From NCBI RefSeq assembly GCF_004570875.1, contig NZ_SPQK01000001.1, positions 186,001-250,000 of the forward strand: DNA of 64,000 nucleotides, written 5' to 3'. The translations under genes and the position numbers were made by a program. The stretch's first letter is position 1. Each line of letters opens with the position of its first letter. Shown here piece after piece: positions 1 to 8,180 of the stretch. The notes beneath the pieces were generated by a model. That model searched no databases. It was not told where the DNA came from and was given only the letters and a program-made list of their open reading frames with translations. The DNA comes from Blastococcus sp. CT_GayMR16. Its GTDB lineage: Bacteria; Actinomycetota; Actinomycetes; Mycobacteriales; Geodermatophilaceae.

Positions 1-468
1 GTCGGGATCGACACGCTGCTCGTGACTGAGAACAAGCTGAGCGCTGAGACCGCACCTCACCATCCCGCGCAGCTCGTACTGTGGGGCTCAGGTAACGAGG
101 CCAGTTCGGTGCTGGCGGCTCTGCCCTGGCTGCACAAGGTCCGCGTTCGCTACTGGGGTGACGTCGACACGCACGGACTGGCAATCCTGGGCCGTGTCCG
201 GCAGGTCGCGCCGCACGTCGAGCCGGTCCTGATGGACCTGGCGACGTTGCACGCCCATCAGGAGCACTGGGTCGTCGAGACGACACCGACGCGCAGCGAG
301 CAGCTGCCCGGACTGACCGCTGCTGAAGCCGAGCTGTACCGGCTGCTGCGAGACAACGTGTTCGGCGACCGGGTCCGTCTAGAGCAGGAATTCATCCGCT
401 TCGACCGCGTCGTCACAGCGCTTGCGACTGGACCCCCGCTGTCCCGGCCGGTCCCCGATCGCCCGTGA
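1..468 (+). CDS. jetD: Wadjet JetD-like nuclease subunit, C-terminal part (DUF2220)
   Basis: The frame is open from the first base, so the 5' part of the gene is outside the window. What remains (155 residues) resembles the C-terminal toprim-like half of DUF2220 proteins. The glutamate motif VTENKL and the acidic motif YWGDVDTHG are the expected metal-binding positions of a topoisomerase VI A-like toprim fold. The tail LEQEFIRFDRVVTAL is also typical of the family. JetD is known as the DNA-cleaving subunit of the Wadjet (JetABCD) system, which acts against plasmids, with JetABC forming an SMC-like complex. jetABC would lie to the left of the window and cannot be checked. A strong hairpin follows the stop codon, so this is probably the last gene of its operon. 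The family call is firm; membership of a complete Wadjet operon is inference. Confidence 0.82.
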   Translation, partial: VGIDTLLVTENKLSAETAPHHPAQLVLWGSGNEASSVLAALPWLHKVRVRYWGDVDTHGLAILGRVRQVAPHVEPVLMDLATLHAHQEHWVVETTPTRSEQLPGLTAAEAELYRLLRDNVFGDRVRLEQEFIRFDRVVTALATGPPLSRPVPDRP

Positions 469-490
469 AGCCGTTGCCGATCTACGGCGC

Positions 491-522
491 GACGGGCCGT
501 CCTGTCATTCGGACGGCCCGTC
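491..522 (+). terminator. Hairpin terminator after jetD
   Basis: Perfect 12-bp inverted repeat GACGGGCCGTCC / GGACGGCCCGTC with an 8-base loop, starting 22 bases after the JetD stop and followed by a T-containing stretch. It probably ends the jetD transcript. The rest of 523-844 shows no convincing gene. Confidence 0.75.
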
Positions 523-844
523 GCGAGCTTTGCTTTCTCAGCCAAGCCGGACATGGCAGGACGCGACTCACCGACCAACACGCTCATCTGCCGCGGAGCC
601 CACGTCTGCGGCTGTCCTTGAAGCCGATCCCCAAGGGACGGTGACGTCAGGATCACCGATCCTCAATCGGCGGTTCGCTGACCCTCGCCCTCCGCCCGCA
701 GGTCGGTGGACGTCCGCGCTGCCTACCCGACTCGATTTGGTCGCCAGAAGCTCCTCGACCTTGAGACTCGGCTGTCATCGGCCACGGCGGCGACGTCCGG
801 GCGCCGAGCGTCGCGCGGCCGGAGCGCTTGTCCACCAGCTGCGC

Positions 845-1139
845 TTACCGAAGACGATGCACCCTGACGGCTTTGGCCATGCCGTCGACCTGCATCCTGC
901 CTCCGCTAATTATTGCCAAAGGGCGATGCTTGTACTGATAGCGGTAGTAGTACTCCGCCTGCTGCCATACCGACCCATTCTCGAGCGTAACGACGGTGCT
1001 GCCATCCCAGCCCGTCCATGCGCCAGCTATCCGCGATCTCAACGCCTACTCCACCTCCAGTCCTTTTAGCGCCGTTCGGCGCATCTTGCAGCACATCTCT
1101 GCCGGTTTCGCGTGCCCTCCGAGGTTTTCTTCCAGTCAA
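845..1139 (-). pseudogene. Frameshifted remnant of a small conserved protein
   Basis: The minus-strand frame 1042-845 encodes RIAGAWTGWDGSTVVTLENG followed by GSVWQQAEYYYRYQYKHRP, then a short region ending at a TAA. This resembles a small module I have seen at the C-terminus of many bacterial hypothetical proteins (W-G-x-G-T-hydrophobic ... NG..W.Q..Y.Y.Y.Y..P). I cannot name it. In this frame a TAG stands just upstream at 1046-1048 and only a TTG start is available. The upstream sequence continues sensibly in another frame (1139 to about 1036, ending GGVGVEI), so a single frameshift near 1036-1045 would join the two. It lies 56 bases downstream of the DUF6527 gene on the same strand. Local base composition is lower in GC than the surroundings. 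It could instead be an intact short gene with a TTG start. Confidence 0.5.
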
Positions 1140-1195
1140 ACCACGTCACTGCCGTGCTCGGGGCAAGGCCCTCGTAGACCTCGTGACCGCCGGCG

Positions 1196-1630
1196 TCATG
1201 AGCGCCCCAGGAACCCGCGCAGCCAGCGGCTCAGCTTCGTCAGCACGCCGGCACGGGGAACGTCGCTGTGGGTCTGTGCGCGCTGCGCGGTGTCGAGCTT
1301 GTGTGTCGCTAGTGCAGCACCTCGCGTCATGGGTCGGCGCCAGACGACGCAGTTTTGCCGGATCAGGTAGTGCGACCCGCACTCGAACTGTCCGTTGCCC
1401 ACCGACGGAGACAGGGTCACCCGCCCGTCGAAGGTCAGGATCCAGTCTGCAGGGCCCAACGGCGTCACGACCCTGACGCCACAGCCGCACGCGCATCGGT
1501 GGGAGGCGGTCGCGTACTCCATCGAGACGTACAGGATTCCGTCGTCCAGGTCTGTCGGCACATATTCGACGAAGACGGGTTCGAGTTCTTCACTCCTCAC
1601 CGGTCGTATCCGCCTCCGTCGGGCCGTCAT
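1196..1630 (-). CDS. DUF6527 family protein of a ubiquitin-like operon
   Basis: The product is 144 residues. It has the DUF6527 pattern: a Cys-rich motif HRCACGCGVRVV (C46, C48, C50), a SPSVG motif near residue 74, and CGSHYLIRQNCVVW (C84, H87, C94). The cysteines and histidine suggest a metal-binding fold. The family is repeatedly found beside multiubiquitin and ThiF proteins. I recall it being proposed as a peptidase or deconjugase of bacterial ubiquitin-like pathways, but I cannot verify this here. The start at 1630 overlaps the end of the ThiF gene by 41 bases, and an upstream frame extension has no homology-like content. Third gene of the Ubl operon. Confidence 0.75.
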   Translation of the reverse strand: MTARRRRIRPVRSEELEPVFVEYVPTDLDDGILYVSMEYATASHRCACGCGVRVVTPLGPADWILTFDGRVTLSPSVGNGQFECGSHYLIRQNCVVWRRPMTRGAALATHKLDTAQRAQTHSDVPRAGVLTKLSRWLRGFLGRS

Positions 1631-2822
1631 CCTCGGCTTCGTCGTTGCCGTACTGGTTGATGATTTCGTTGGTGTCGATTCGATACAGAGAGTGCAGTTC
1701 ACTTTGGCTGTCGCTGTAGAACCCGTAACGCTTCTTGAACGCGATGACGGCCAGGATGGCGGTGAGCGCGTTGAGCTCGGCCACTTGGATGTTCGATTCG
1801 TACTCGTCGCCATCGCCGAGCTCGTAGGAGATCAGCTGGTGGTCCCGGATGTGGCCCTGCTGCTCGGGCAGGCTGGTAGTGACGCGGAGAAGCCCGGCCA
1901 GGCCACTGGCGTCGTGCCGCACACCCAGCCCGGTGTCGATGAACGGCACACCCGCGTTGGTCAGCGCGTCGATGATGACCTTCTTGTCCTCGTTCGCGTC
2001 CATGGCGAGGAACACGAAGCTCATCTCGAGCAGCTCGTCGACGTTGTCCGCTGTCACGTACTGCGGGTGCGGCACGACGCCCCACCGCAGTCGCCCGTAC
2101 CGGGCTGCGTGGTAGTCCACCTTGAGCGGGGCGGCGTTGAGTTCCTCGATGCTGGCCGCGCCCGGTGACCGGTAGGAGTTGTGAGTGGAGAAGACGTCGC
2201 CGTCGTGGATGTGCAGCTCACGGATCGGCGTCTTGGCGAGCAGATCGAGCAGGTACGCGCCGGTGCCTCCAAGACCGACGATCGCGACCTTGGGCAGCGA
2301 GATCTTCTCCGCCAGGGCGGTGATGCCGGCGCGGCTGGAGTTCGTGTCCAGGTACTTGAACACGCTGTCGGTCTCGTCCGACACGACCGGCTTGAACGTG
2401 GTGGGGATCGCCGTGGGGTCGATGGCCTGGGCGTGGCCGACGATCAGCCCGGCGTATGCGACCACCTTGTCGTAGTAGTTGGTGTAGCCGCGGCTGTCCG
2501 CCTTCATCGAGGAACTGCACGCCGCCACCAGGCCGTCGGCGAGCTGCATCGGTCCGCGCTGGTGGATCAGAGCCTGGAGCTCCATCCCCTCCTTGCTGTG
2601 CGGGATCTCGGTGAACCACATCACGTGGGTCTGTGGCGGAGTAGTGGTGTCGCCCTGGATGTCCAGGGGGCAGACGAGACTGCCGCGGACGACGGTGCCC
2701 GCGGCGGTCACGAACGGGATGTCGTCGATGGCCAGGTGGCCGGCGCAGATGCGGACGGCGTACCCCTCGTTGACGAGCCGCGACAGATCCGGGCTGTCAC
2801 GAACGAGTCGTGGCAGTGACAT
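1590..2822 (-). CDS. DUF6791-ThiF E1-like adenylyltransferase
   Basis: The product is 410 residues. Residues 1-145 match the DUF6791 domain as I recall it (SPDLSRLVNEGY, AGHLAIDDIPFV, THVMWF, GYTNYYDKVVAYAGLI, AQAIDP). Residues 165-380 are a ThiF/E1-type Rossmann adenylation domain with the nucleotide loop GLGGTG at 183-188, the acidic motif HDGDVFSTHN and MDANEDKK near 274-281. E1-like enzymes activate the C-terminus of a ubiquitin-like protein as an acyl-adenylate. The only cysteines are C26, C51 and C102, all in the DUF6791 half, so the E1 half has no catalytic cysteine. No separate E2 gene is visible, and DUF6791 may supply the transfer function (inference). The start overlaps the Ubl gene by 26 bases, indicating translational coupling. 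Confidence 0.85.
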   Translation of the reverse strand: MSLPRLVRDSPDLSRLVNEGYAVRICAGHLAIDDIPFVTAAGTVVRGSLVCPLDIQGDTTTPPQTHVMWFTEIPHSKEGMELQALIHQRGPMQLADGLVAACSSSMKADSRGYTNYYDKVVAYAGLIVGHAQAIDPTAIPTTFKPVVSDETDSVFKYLDTNSSRAGITALAEKISLPKVAIVGLGGTGAYLLDLLAKTPIRELHIHDGDVFSTHNSYRSPGAASIEELNAAPLKVDYHAARYGRLRWGVVPHPQYVTADNVDELLEMSFVFLAMDANEDKKVIIDALTNAGVPFIDTGLGVRHDASGLAGLLRVTTSLPEQQGHIRDHQLISYELGDGDEYESNIQVAELNALTAILAVIAFKKRYGFYSDSQSELHSLYRIDTNEIINQYGNDEAEDDGPTEADTTGEE

Positions 2823-3075
2823 CGAAGCTCGTCCCCTTCTTCTTCACGGCAACCGAGGTTCCGGGCACCAGGGTGCCGCTACCCCCGTGCCCGCCCTTGG
2901 CCTTGCGATAGGCCACCGAGTAGATGACGTTGGGGTCCACGTTGGGGAATCCCAGGTCGACCACCTGCTCGTACGTGACCGTCTCGGCGTCGACCTCGAA
3001 GCGCGACCCGTTGATCGCGATCTCGTAGTCCTTGTCCTTGGTCGGGTTCTTGGCCGACAGCTCGACTTCGGTCAT
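2797..3075 (-). CDS. Multiubiquitin-type ubiquitin-like protein (single domain)
   Basis: A 92-residue protein with one beta-grasp-like repeat of the multiubiquitin family. It shows YEIAINGSRFEV, VTYEQVVDLGF, VIYSVAYRKA, a glycine-rich turn GGHGGSGTL and the C-terminal strand SFDVTATTRS. It ends in Thr-Arg-Ser with no terminal di-glycine. Because it sits directly before a ThiF-type E1-like gene, it is the probable conjugated modifier. The ATG at 3075 is preceded by a GGGAG element; an in-frame start 42 bases upstream would add 14 residues without family character. It is the first gene of the minus-strand operon, and a 19-bp palindrome lies 65-83 bases upstream. Confidence 0.82.
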   Translation of the reverse strand: MTEVELSAKNPTKDKDYEIAINGSRFEVDAETVTYEQVVDLGFPNVDPNVIYSVAYRKAKGGHGGSGTLVPGTSVAVKKKGTSFDVTATTRS

Positions 3076-3139
3076 CACGCGCTCACTCCCTTGGTCCGTG
3101 CCTGGCTCCCCAAGCAACGTGATTGAGACGGTAGCAGTG

Positions 3140-3158
3140 CATCACCCTTAGGGTGATG
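3140..3158. promoter_or_regulatory. 19-bp palindromic operator candidate
   Basis: Perfect arms CATCACCC and GGGTGATG around a TTA centre. The site lies between the divergent Ubl operon (start 3075) and the toxin-antitoxin operon (start 3252). HigA-type antitoxins usually bind palindromes upstream of their own operon, so this is probably the HigA operator. Its position could also let it act on the Ubl promoter. Regulation is inferred. Confidence 0.6.
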
Positions 3159-3251
3159 ACATGATGACGACCGGCGTGTCGGGGGCGAAGCGGCGTCGGC
3201 GGCCGGACTCCCCGATACGTTGTGCCGCGTCACCCGAAGAGTGAAGGGCCG

Positions 3252-3560
3252 ATGGAGATCGAGTACCTCGATCGCGGAGCGCGTGATGCCGCGACGCCGC
3301 CAGGTGTGCGGCCGCCGGACTGGAGCCATGCCGAGGTCAGCCGCCTGCGCCTCGTCGTTCAATGCATCCGAGCCGGGCGGATTCCCAGCGACGTGCTGTC
3401 GCTGCGCTCCCTGCGCCTGCGCACCGATCCCGACGATCCCGGACGGGTCAGGACCGAACTGAGCTACGACCGCACCCTCACCCTCGCCTTCAAGGCAGAC
3501 AGCAGTCCCATTACAGCGATGCTGGATATCGCGCCCACCAGAACGGACTCAGGACGATGA
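3252..3560 (+). CDS. HigB-like toxin (RelE superfamily), divergent
   Basis: A 102-residue protein with MEIEYLDRGARDA at the N-terminus, an Arg-rich helix HAEVSRLRLVVQCIRAGR, the motif LRSLRLR and a C-terminal strand TLTLAFKADSS. This layout fits HigB/RelE-type ribosome-dependent mRNA interferases, although sequence similarity is weak. The main support is position: its stop overlaps the start of a HigA-ImmA antitoxin gene by four bases (ATGA). The ATG at 3252 follows an AAGGG element closely. Confidence 0.6.
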   Translation: MEIEYLDRGARDAATPPGVRPPDWSHAEVSRLRLVVQCIRAGRIPSDVLSLRSLRLRTDPDDPGRVRTELSYDRTLTLAFKADSSPITAMLDIAPTRTDSGR

Positions 3561-4633
3561 GCGATCGCGTGCCCGACCCGGTGCCACTCGGCCAATTCCT
3601 CGCTGAGGAGATCGAGGCCCACGGGTGGACCCAGGCGGAATTCGCTGCCGTGCTCGGACGACCGGTGCAATTCGTCTCCGAGATTGTGAACGGCAAGAAG
3701 GAAGTGACTCGCGAGTCAGCGGCACAGATCGGTGCAGCCCTGGGTCAGACGCCGGAGTTCTGGCTCAGTTTTCAGGACGAATACTTGCTGAGCGAGCAGG
3801 CGAAGAACACCAGGACGCAGCAGGAGCTGTCAGAAGTGCGACGCCGCGCGCGCCTTAACCGATTGGTGCCAGTCGCGACGCTGCGCAAACGCGGTGTATT
3901 AGCTGGAGAAGATCTAGACGAACTTGAAGAAGAGGTGGCCGAACTCTTAGAGCTGGACAGCATCAACGACGACCCCGCCTTTCACATCGCCGCCCGACGG
4001 AGTAACCACGACGAGCCCGTCTCGCCTGTGCAAGTCGCCTGGGTGGCATGTGTTAGGCGCGCGGCTCGCAAACGCACAGACGTGAAGCCGTTCTCGAAAT
4101 TCAAGCTCGAGAGACTGGCAGCGCAACTGCCCACACTGCTCAGTAACCCCGTCGGCTTCCGTGGCTTGCCCGAAAGCTTCGCGGAAACCGGCGTCGTCCT
4201 CGTTTACGTCGAGGCACTACCAGGGGCAAAGATTGACGGCTGCGCGTTCATGCTCGATAAGACCCCGACCATTGCGCTCTCAGGGCGAGGTAAGCGCTTG
4301 GACAAAGTGTTGTGGACGCTATTGCACGAGGTGGCCCACGTCATTCTCGGCCATGTCTCGTCCGAGGTGTTAGTGGAGACGCTAGACGACCATGACGAGA
4401 CCGACGACACGGAGAACGAGGCCGACAGGCGAGCAGGCGGATGGCTCTTGCCTACACCGCTCCCGACACCGCCGGCGCGTATCGGCGCGGGGTGGGTTGA
4501 AAGCGTGGCGAGCGAGCGCCGCCTAGCGCCAATCGTGATCGTCGGCCAACTTCAGCAGAATCAGGTGCTGGACTGGCGCACGACGCTCGCGCGCAACGCC
4601 CCGACCGTTACCGGAGTCCTTGAGACTTGGTGA
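3557..4633 (+). CDS. HigA-type XRE antitoxin fused to ImmA/IrrE metallopeptidase
   Basis: The product is 358 residues. Residues 10-75 form a HigA-like XRE helix-turn-helix (FLAEEIEAHGWTQAEFAAVL, FVSEIVNGKKEVT, AAQIGAALGQTPEFWLSFQ). Residues 200-330 form an ImmA/IrrE zinc peptidase domain with HEVAH at 257-261 and a downstream ENEADRRAGGWLLP motif giving the third ligand. An acidic and arginine-rich linker joins them (88-135). The protein should bind the toxin and repress the operon; the peptidase half may trigger release or degradation of a repressor, as ImmA does for ImmR (family knowledge, inferred here). Codon use is clearly less GC-rich than in neighbouring genes, which suggests recent transfer. 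Confidence 0.83.
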   Translation: MSDRVPDPVPLGQFLAEEIEAHGWTQAEFAAVLGRPVQFVSEIVNGKKEVTRESAAQIGAALGQTPEFWLSFQDEYLLSEQAKNTRTQQELSEVRRRARLNRLVPVATLRKRGVLAGEDLDELEEEVAELLELDSINDDPAFHIAARRSNHDEPVSPVQVAWVACVRRAARKRTDVKPFSKFKLERLAAQLPTLLSNPVGFRGLPESFAETGVVLVYVEALPGAKIDGCAFMLDKTPTIALSGRGKRLDKVLWTLLHEVAHVILGHVSSEVLVETLDDHDETDDTENEADRRAGGWLLPTPLPTPPARIGAGWVESVASERRLAPIVIVGQLQQNQVLDWRTTLARNAPTVTGVLETW

Positions 4634-5033
4634 CCCTGTGCGCCGGCAGTACCTTGGCTGGCCGCTGATGGCAGGGGTGGCGCCATTTTCGGCGTGAAGC
4701 CACAGTGCCGCACGTTGCGAGGCGCGCACTCACAGGCATGCCCCGTCGTCTTCCGTGAGGCCAAGCCGCTGCGTTATGCGCGAGGGCTTCGGCGTCTAGA
4801 GTCATCGCGCGCCGCAAGGAGAGCGGTCAACGGCGCAGCCGATAGCGCAGGAAGCCCCAGACGCCCTGAATTATAACGTCAGGATCCCCTAACGGCCACC
4901 GTGCGTGGGGCGGTGGGCCCGGGGCACGGCGGTGGGGCTGGTGCTCACCCTCGACGGTCACTCGCGGCGGTATGACGCATCGGAAAGGCCAGAGGGCGGC
5001 GCCAGTTCTGCATCCGCCCGGACCGGCGTTATG
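4634..5033. other. Intergenic region without a recognised gene
   Basis: A 400-base convergent gap between the antitoxin gene and the PHP-ATPase gene. Short open frames exist on both strands but none has a ribosome site or family-like sequence. I see no clear terminator. Confidence 0.5.
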
Positions 5034-7646
5034 TCAGAAGCCGTATAGGTGCTGGCGGGCGTTGAAGGCGTCGGGGCCACCTTCGAGGATGTTCTCGGCA
5101 TGCGCCCGGATCTTCCTGTCGTCGAGCGAGCCGATGCCATCCGCAGCCGGCTTGCCATGCTGCCCATCGCCTTCGAGCGTCACGATCAACTCTGCGTCGC
5201 CGAGAACGGGGACGTTGGCGTTGTGCGTGCTGACGATGACCTGGCGACGGCCCTTGAGCTTCCGGAGGTTCGCCACGATGCCATTGAAGACGAAGCGGTT
5301 ATCGAGGTCATCCTCAGGCTGGTCGATCACCAGCGGTGCGTCGGATCCACTTAACAGCAAGAGCAAGAGCGCCGTCGCCTTTTGACCCTTCGACAGCTGA
5401 CCCATGCTCTTGAGTTCCTTCGAGCCGGTACCGAAACCGACATCGAGCTTGACGTCGACCGCAAGCCGGACGCTGAGCTCCTCCATCTCCCTAAGCAGCG
5501 GCTCACCGGCAGCCAGCAAGTTGGCAGCCTGGGCCCCCCTGATGCCGTAGGCGGCGAGGCCATCTGTCCCCTTCCGCGCGGCTTCTACGAAGGCGCGCGT
5601 CGAGAATGTCTCGGCGTCAATCGCGGCCGTGATGGTGTTCTTGGCGCCTGTAAGGCTGTCGATCACCAGTTGCTTGATGTGCGTCCGGTCAGGGTCGGGA
5701 ACGGGCTGCACCACAACGACCCCGTTAGTCGCGCTGTTCGCGGCACGGATGGCTTCGTGGAGCTTCTCCGTCTGTTCTTTCTCACGGTCACGGAGCTTGC
5801 CGAGAAGGTCGCCACGAACCTTCTTGAGGCTGGCGGTGTCCTGGTCCAGCTTCTTGCGGCGCGGCAGCTTCGCCTTCAGCGCCTCCAGCGCTCGCTTCGT
5901 GTCGACGTACCTGTCGGGCTGTAGTCCCTCCTCATGCAGGGCGCGCAGCACGTTGTTGTACTCCTCGCGCTGCTCTCTGACTGCGGTCGTCCAGTCGGCC
6001 CGAGCGGAATCCACGGTCTGCTCAGCAGCATCGAGCGCCGCGCGGACCTGGGCGGCAATGTCGGCGAGCTTCGTGGCCAGTTCTGACGTGGCGGCGGTCG
6101 CCCGCTTGAGCAGTTCGTTCTGCGGCGAGTCTTCGACGCTCTCGTAGGCGGCAGTTAGGTTGGTGCTGAGCTGCGGGTCGGTCAGGTCGGCAAGCGCGGT
6201 CCGCGTCTCGCCGATGCGAGCGGCCGCTTCTTTGAGAACGGCCTGATCTAGCTCCAGCCGCTGCTGCGCGGCCAACTTCCCCGGTACGTCGGTCGTGTCG
6301 TACTGCTTGATCTGTTCTTCTAGACGTGGGATATCGGCAAGCTCGCCTTCGAGCGTCTCCTTCGCCGCCTCCTGCTTTTGCAGATGCGCCCGGTTCTCGG
6401 CGAGCTGGGCCAACGTGTCGTGGTGTTCCCGATCAGGACCGTCGGAGCCGGTGAATCGCTGCAGCATTATGGCAACCCGCGCGGGGTCGTTCGCGAGCTC
6501 TGCAAGCTCGTGCTGGCCGAAGATTTCAACGCGCGGGACTATGTCCTCGGGCTTCAGGTTGGTGGGCGAGCCGCTGGCGTCCCGAACGATCGGGACATCG
6601 TTGACGAGGCGCTCGATCGTGTAGGTGTGCGGCGTGGGCTTGGCCGTCTCGACGGTGACCTTCACGATCGTGCCCGTCTTGAGGACATCCTTAACGATCG
6701 CGCGGTGGTCGGCGAGCGCGCCCGCTCCGATCGGCTCGATGCCGAGCGCGTATCGCAGGCTTTCGATAGCCGTCGACTTGCCGGTGCCCGGTCCCCCGAT
6801 GAACGCCGTGAGCTCCTCCGACAGCGGGATCGCGACCTCGTCGAGGAATCCGCCCGTCCATGACAGTTCTCGAATCAGTGCACGCGGGGTGCCTGTCGGA
6901 TCAGCCACGGACACACGTGTCGTCGGCGTACGCACAGCCAGCATGAGGCTCTCGAGGCGCTCGGTACTGACCTTGAACCACGACGACGCGCCTGGCTTCG
7001 CCAGGTCGTCCGGCGCCATGACGTCATCGGCGTAGATCACGGCGAGCGGGTGCTGCCGCTCGAACGGCTTGCGGTTTCTCAGCACGGAAGCCTGGTCCTT
7101 GGCGTCGGCCACGCTCGGCGTGATGCCAAGCGCGTTGACCAACGGGTGTTGGATCATCCGCTCAAGGGGCTGGCCGCTCTCACGAGCCAAGAGGCCGCTC
7201 GGTGAGACATTGACGTGCGCCGGGATCACGAGGGCGCCGCGCTCGGTCACCTTGTCTACGACGTCGCCGTAGCCGCAAGTGCCGGTTCCGCTGCTGCCAG
7301 GTGTTCCGCCACAGATGCCGATGGCCGCGTTGATCTCGGCGAACGGGGTGCCCACTTCGAAGATAACGAGCAGGTGCACGCCCTCCGATGTGTTCGCTTC
7401 GAAGCCGGGCAGCGCGACGACGCCCCGTGCTTCGGCGGCGGCGATCAGGCCTGCAGCGGTGTCGACGGACCAGTGGTCGGTGATGGCAATCATGCGGATG
7501 CCCATCGCCTCGCACCGGTCGAGCAGCGCCTGGTTGTAGTCATCCTCGGAGGCGTACTTCTTGGACGGCTCGTTCGGCCCCTTGTACGCGTACGGGTTGA
7601 CCTGCAGCGCGGCACGGATCCAGTGCGCGCCTACGTAGTCAGCCAT
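5034..7646 (-). CDS. PHP domain - SMC-like ATPase (TrlF-type)
   Basis: The product is 870 residues from the ATG at 7646, which has GGGAG six bases upstream. An ATG at 7664 and a GTG at 7673 are alternative starts. Residues 10-250 form a PHP-like domain: TDH at 56-58, a GFEANTSEGVHLLV segment (E83, H91) and IPAHVN (H144). The usual first His-x-His motif is replaced by QVN at 15-17. An ABC/SMC-type ATPase follows, with Walker A GGPGTGKST at 284-292, a long coiled coil (about 400-700) and near the end a Walker B region LVIDQPEDDLDNRF followed by VIVSTHNANVPV. This architecture matches TrlF-family AAA-like ATPases. The gene stands alone, next to defence genes, so a nucleic-acid-directed defence role is plausible but unproven. 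Confidence 0.8.
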   Translation of the reverse strand: MADYVGAHWIRAALQVNPYAYKGPNEPSKKYASEDDYNQALLDRCEAMGIRMIAITDHWSVDTAAGLIAAAEARGVVALPGFEANTSEGVHLLVIFEVGTPFAEINAAIGICGGTPGSSGTGTCGYGDVVDKVTERGALVIPAHVNVSPSGLLARESGQPLERMIQHPLVNALGITPSVADAKDQASVLRNRKPFERQHPLAVIYADDVMAPDDLAKPGASSWFKVSTERLESLMLAVRTPTTRVSVADPTGTPRALIRELSWTGGFLDEVAIPLSEELTAFIGGPGTGKSTAIESLRYALGIEPIGAGALADHRAIVKDVLKTGTIVKVTVETAKPTPHTYTIERLVNDVPIVRDASGSPTNLKPEDIVPRVEIFGQHELAELANDPARVAIMLQRFTGSDGPDREHHDTLAQLAENRAHLQKQEAAKETLEGELADIPRLEEQIKQYDTTDVPGKLAAQQRLELDQAVLKEAAARIGETRTALADLTDPQLSTNLTAAYESVEDSPQNELLKRATAATSELATKLADIAAQVRAALDAAEQTVDSARADWTTAVREQREEYNNVLRALHEEGLQPDRYVDTKRALEALKAKLPRRKKLDQDTASLKKVRGDLLGKLRDREKEQTEKLHEAIRAANSATNGVVVVQPVPDPDRTHIKQLVIDSLTGAKNTITAAIDAETFSTRAFVEAARKGTDGLAAYGIRGAQAANLLAAGEPLLREMEELSVRLAVDVKLDVGFGTGSKELKSMGQLSKGQKATALLLLLLSGSDAPLVIDQPEDDLDNRFVFNGIVANLRKLKGRRQVIVSTHNANVPVLGDAELIVTLEGDGQHGKPAADGIGSLDDRKIRAHAENILEGGPDAFNARQHLYGF

Positions 7647-8180
7647 TGGGTGCTCCCGCTTCATGGGAGCCACCTCGAACGTCCGGGCTCCAACAGACAG
7701 TCACCGTAGGCGGGCGCGCCGACAGTTCCTGATCGAACGACACCAACAGTCGTCTCACGCACCCGGCCTCGGATTCTGGCGATCGCCACCGCTTCACGTA
7801 GGTGTCGGGGTCGGCTGGCTGCGCGGTGCGAGTCACTCGGGACCGAAGGCAGCAAAGTCTCTGATTGCCTGCGGAGGAGCCTTCCGTACGAGAAACCCCA
7901 ATCGGGAACGCCGCAGGTCAGATCTAGTGCGCCGGAGTCGGTCTCCCGTAAGAACCGCCCGAAAGATTGCCCGGTGAAGGGGGACTATGCGGGACACGTG
8001 CTCTGGTACCGCGGGGTTGGGACAGTTCAGCTGGCGCTGGCGCTGCCGAACGGCTCTGGCCGTCCCTCGCGCGCAGGAACTTGATCCGCCATCCGCCCCG
8101 CCGTACGGCTACTCGAAGTTGTGCAGGTGTTCGCCGGTCCATCCGTAGCGGTCCGCACCTCCGACCACCTACGTCGTTGG
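7647..8180. other. Intergenic region without a recognised gene
   Basis: A 534-base stretch upstream of the PHP-ATPase gene and downstream of the LysM/BTAD gene. Open frames here overlap each other on both strands and none looks protein-like. It must contain the PHP-ATPase promoter, but I cannot point to it. Confidence 0.5.

Noticed and set aside
1068-1083. Small GCGCC/GGCGC hairpin near the Ubl operon end
   Set aside because: The stem is short and not followed by T residues on either strand, so it is not called a terminator.
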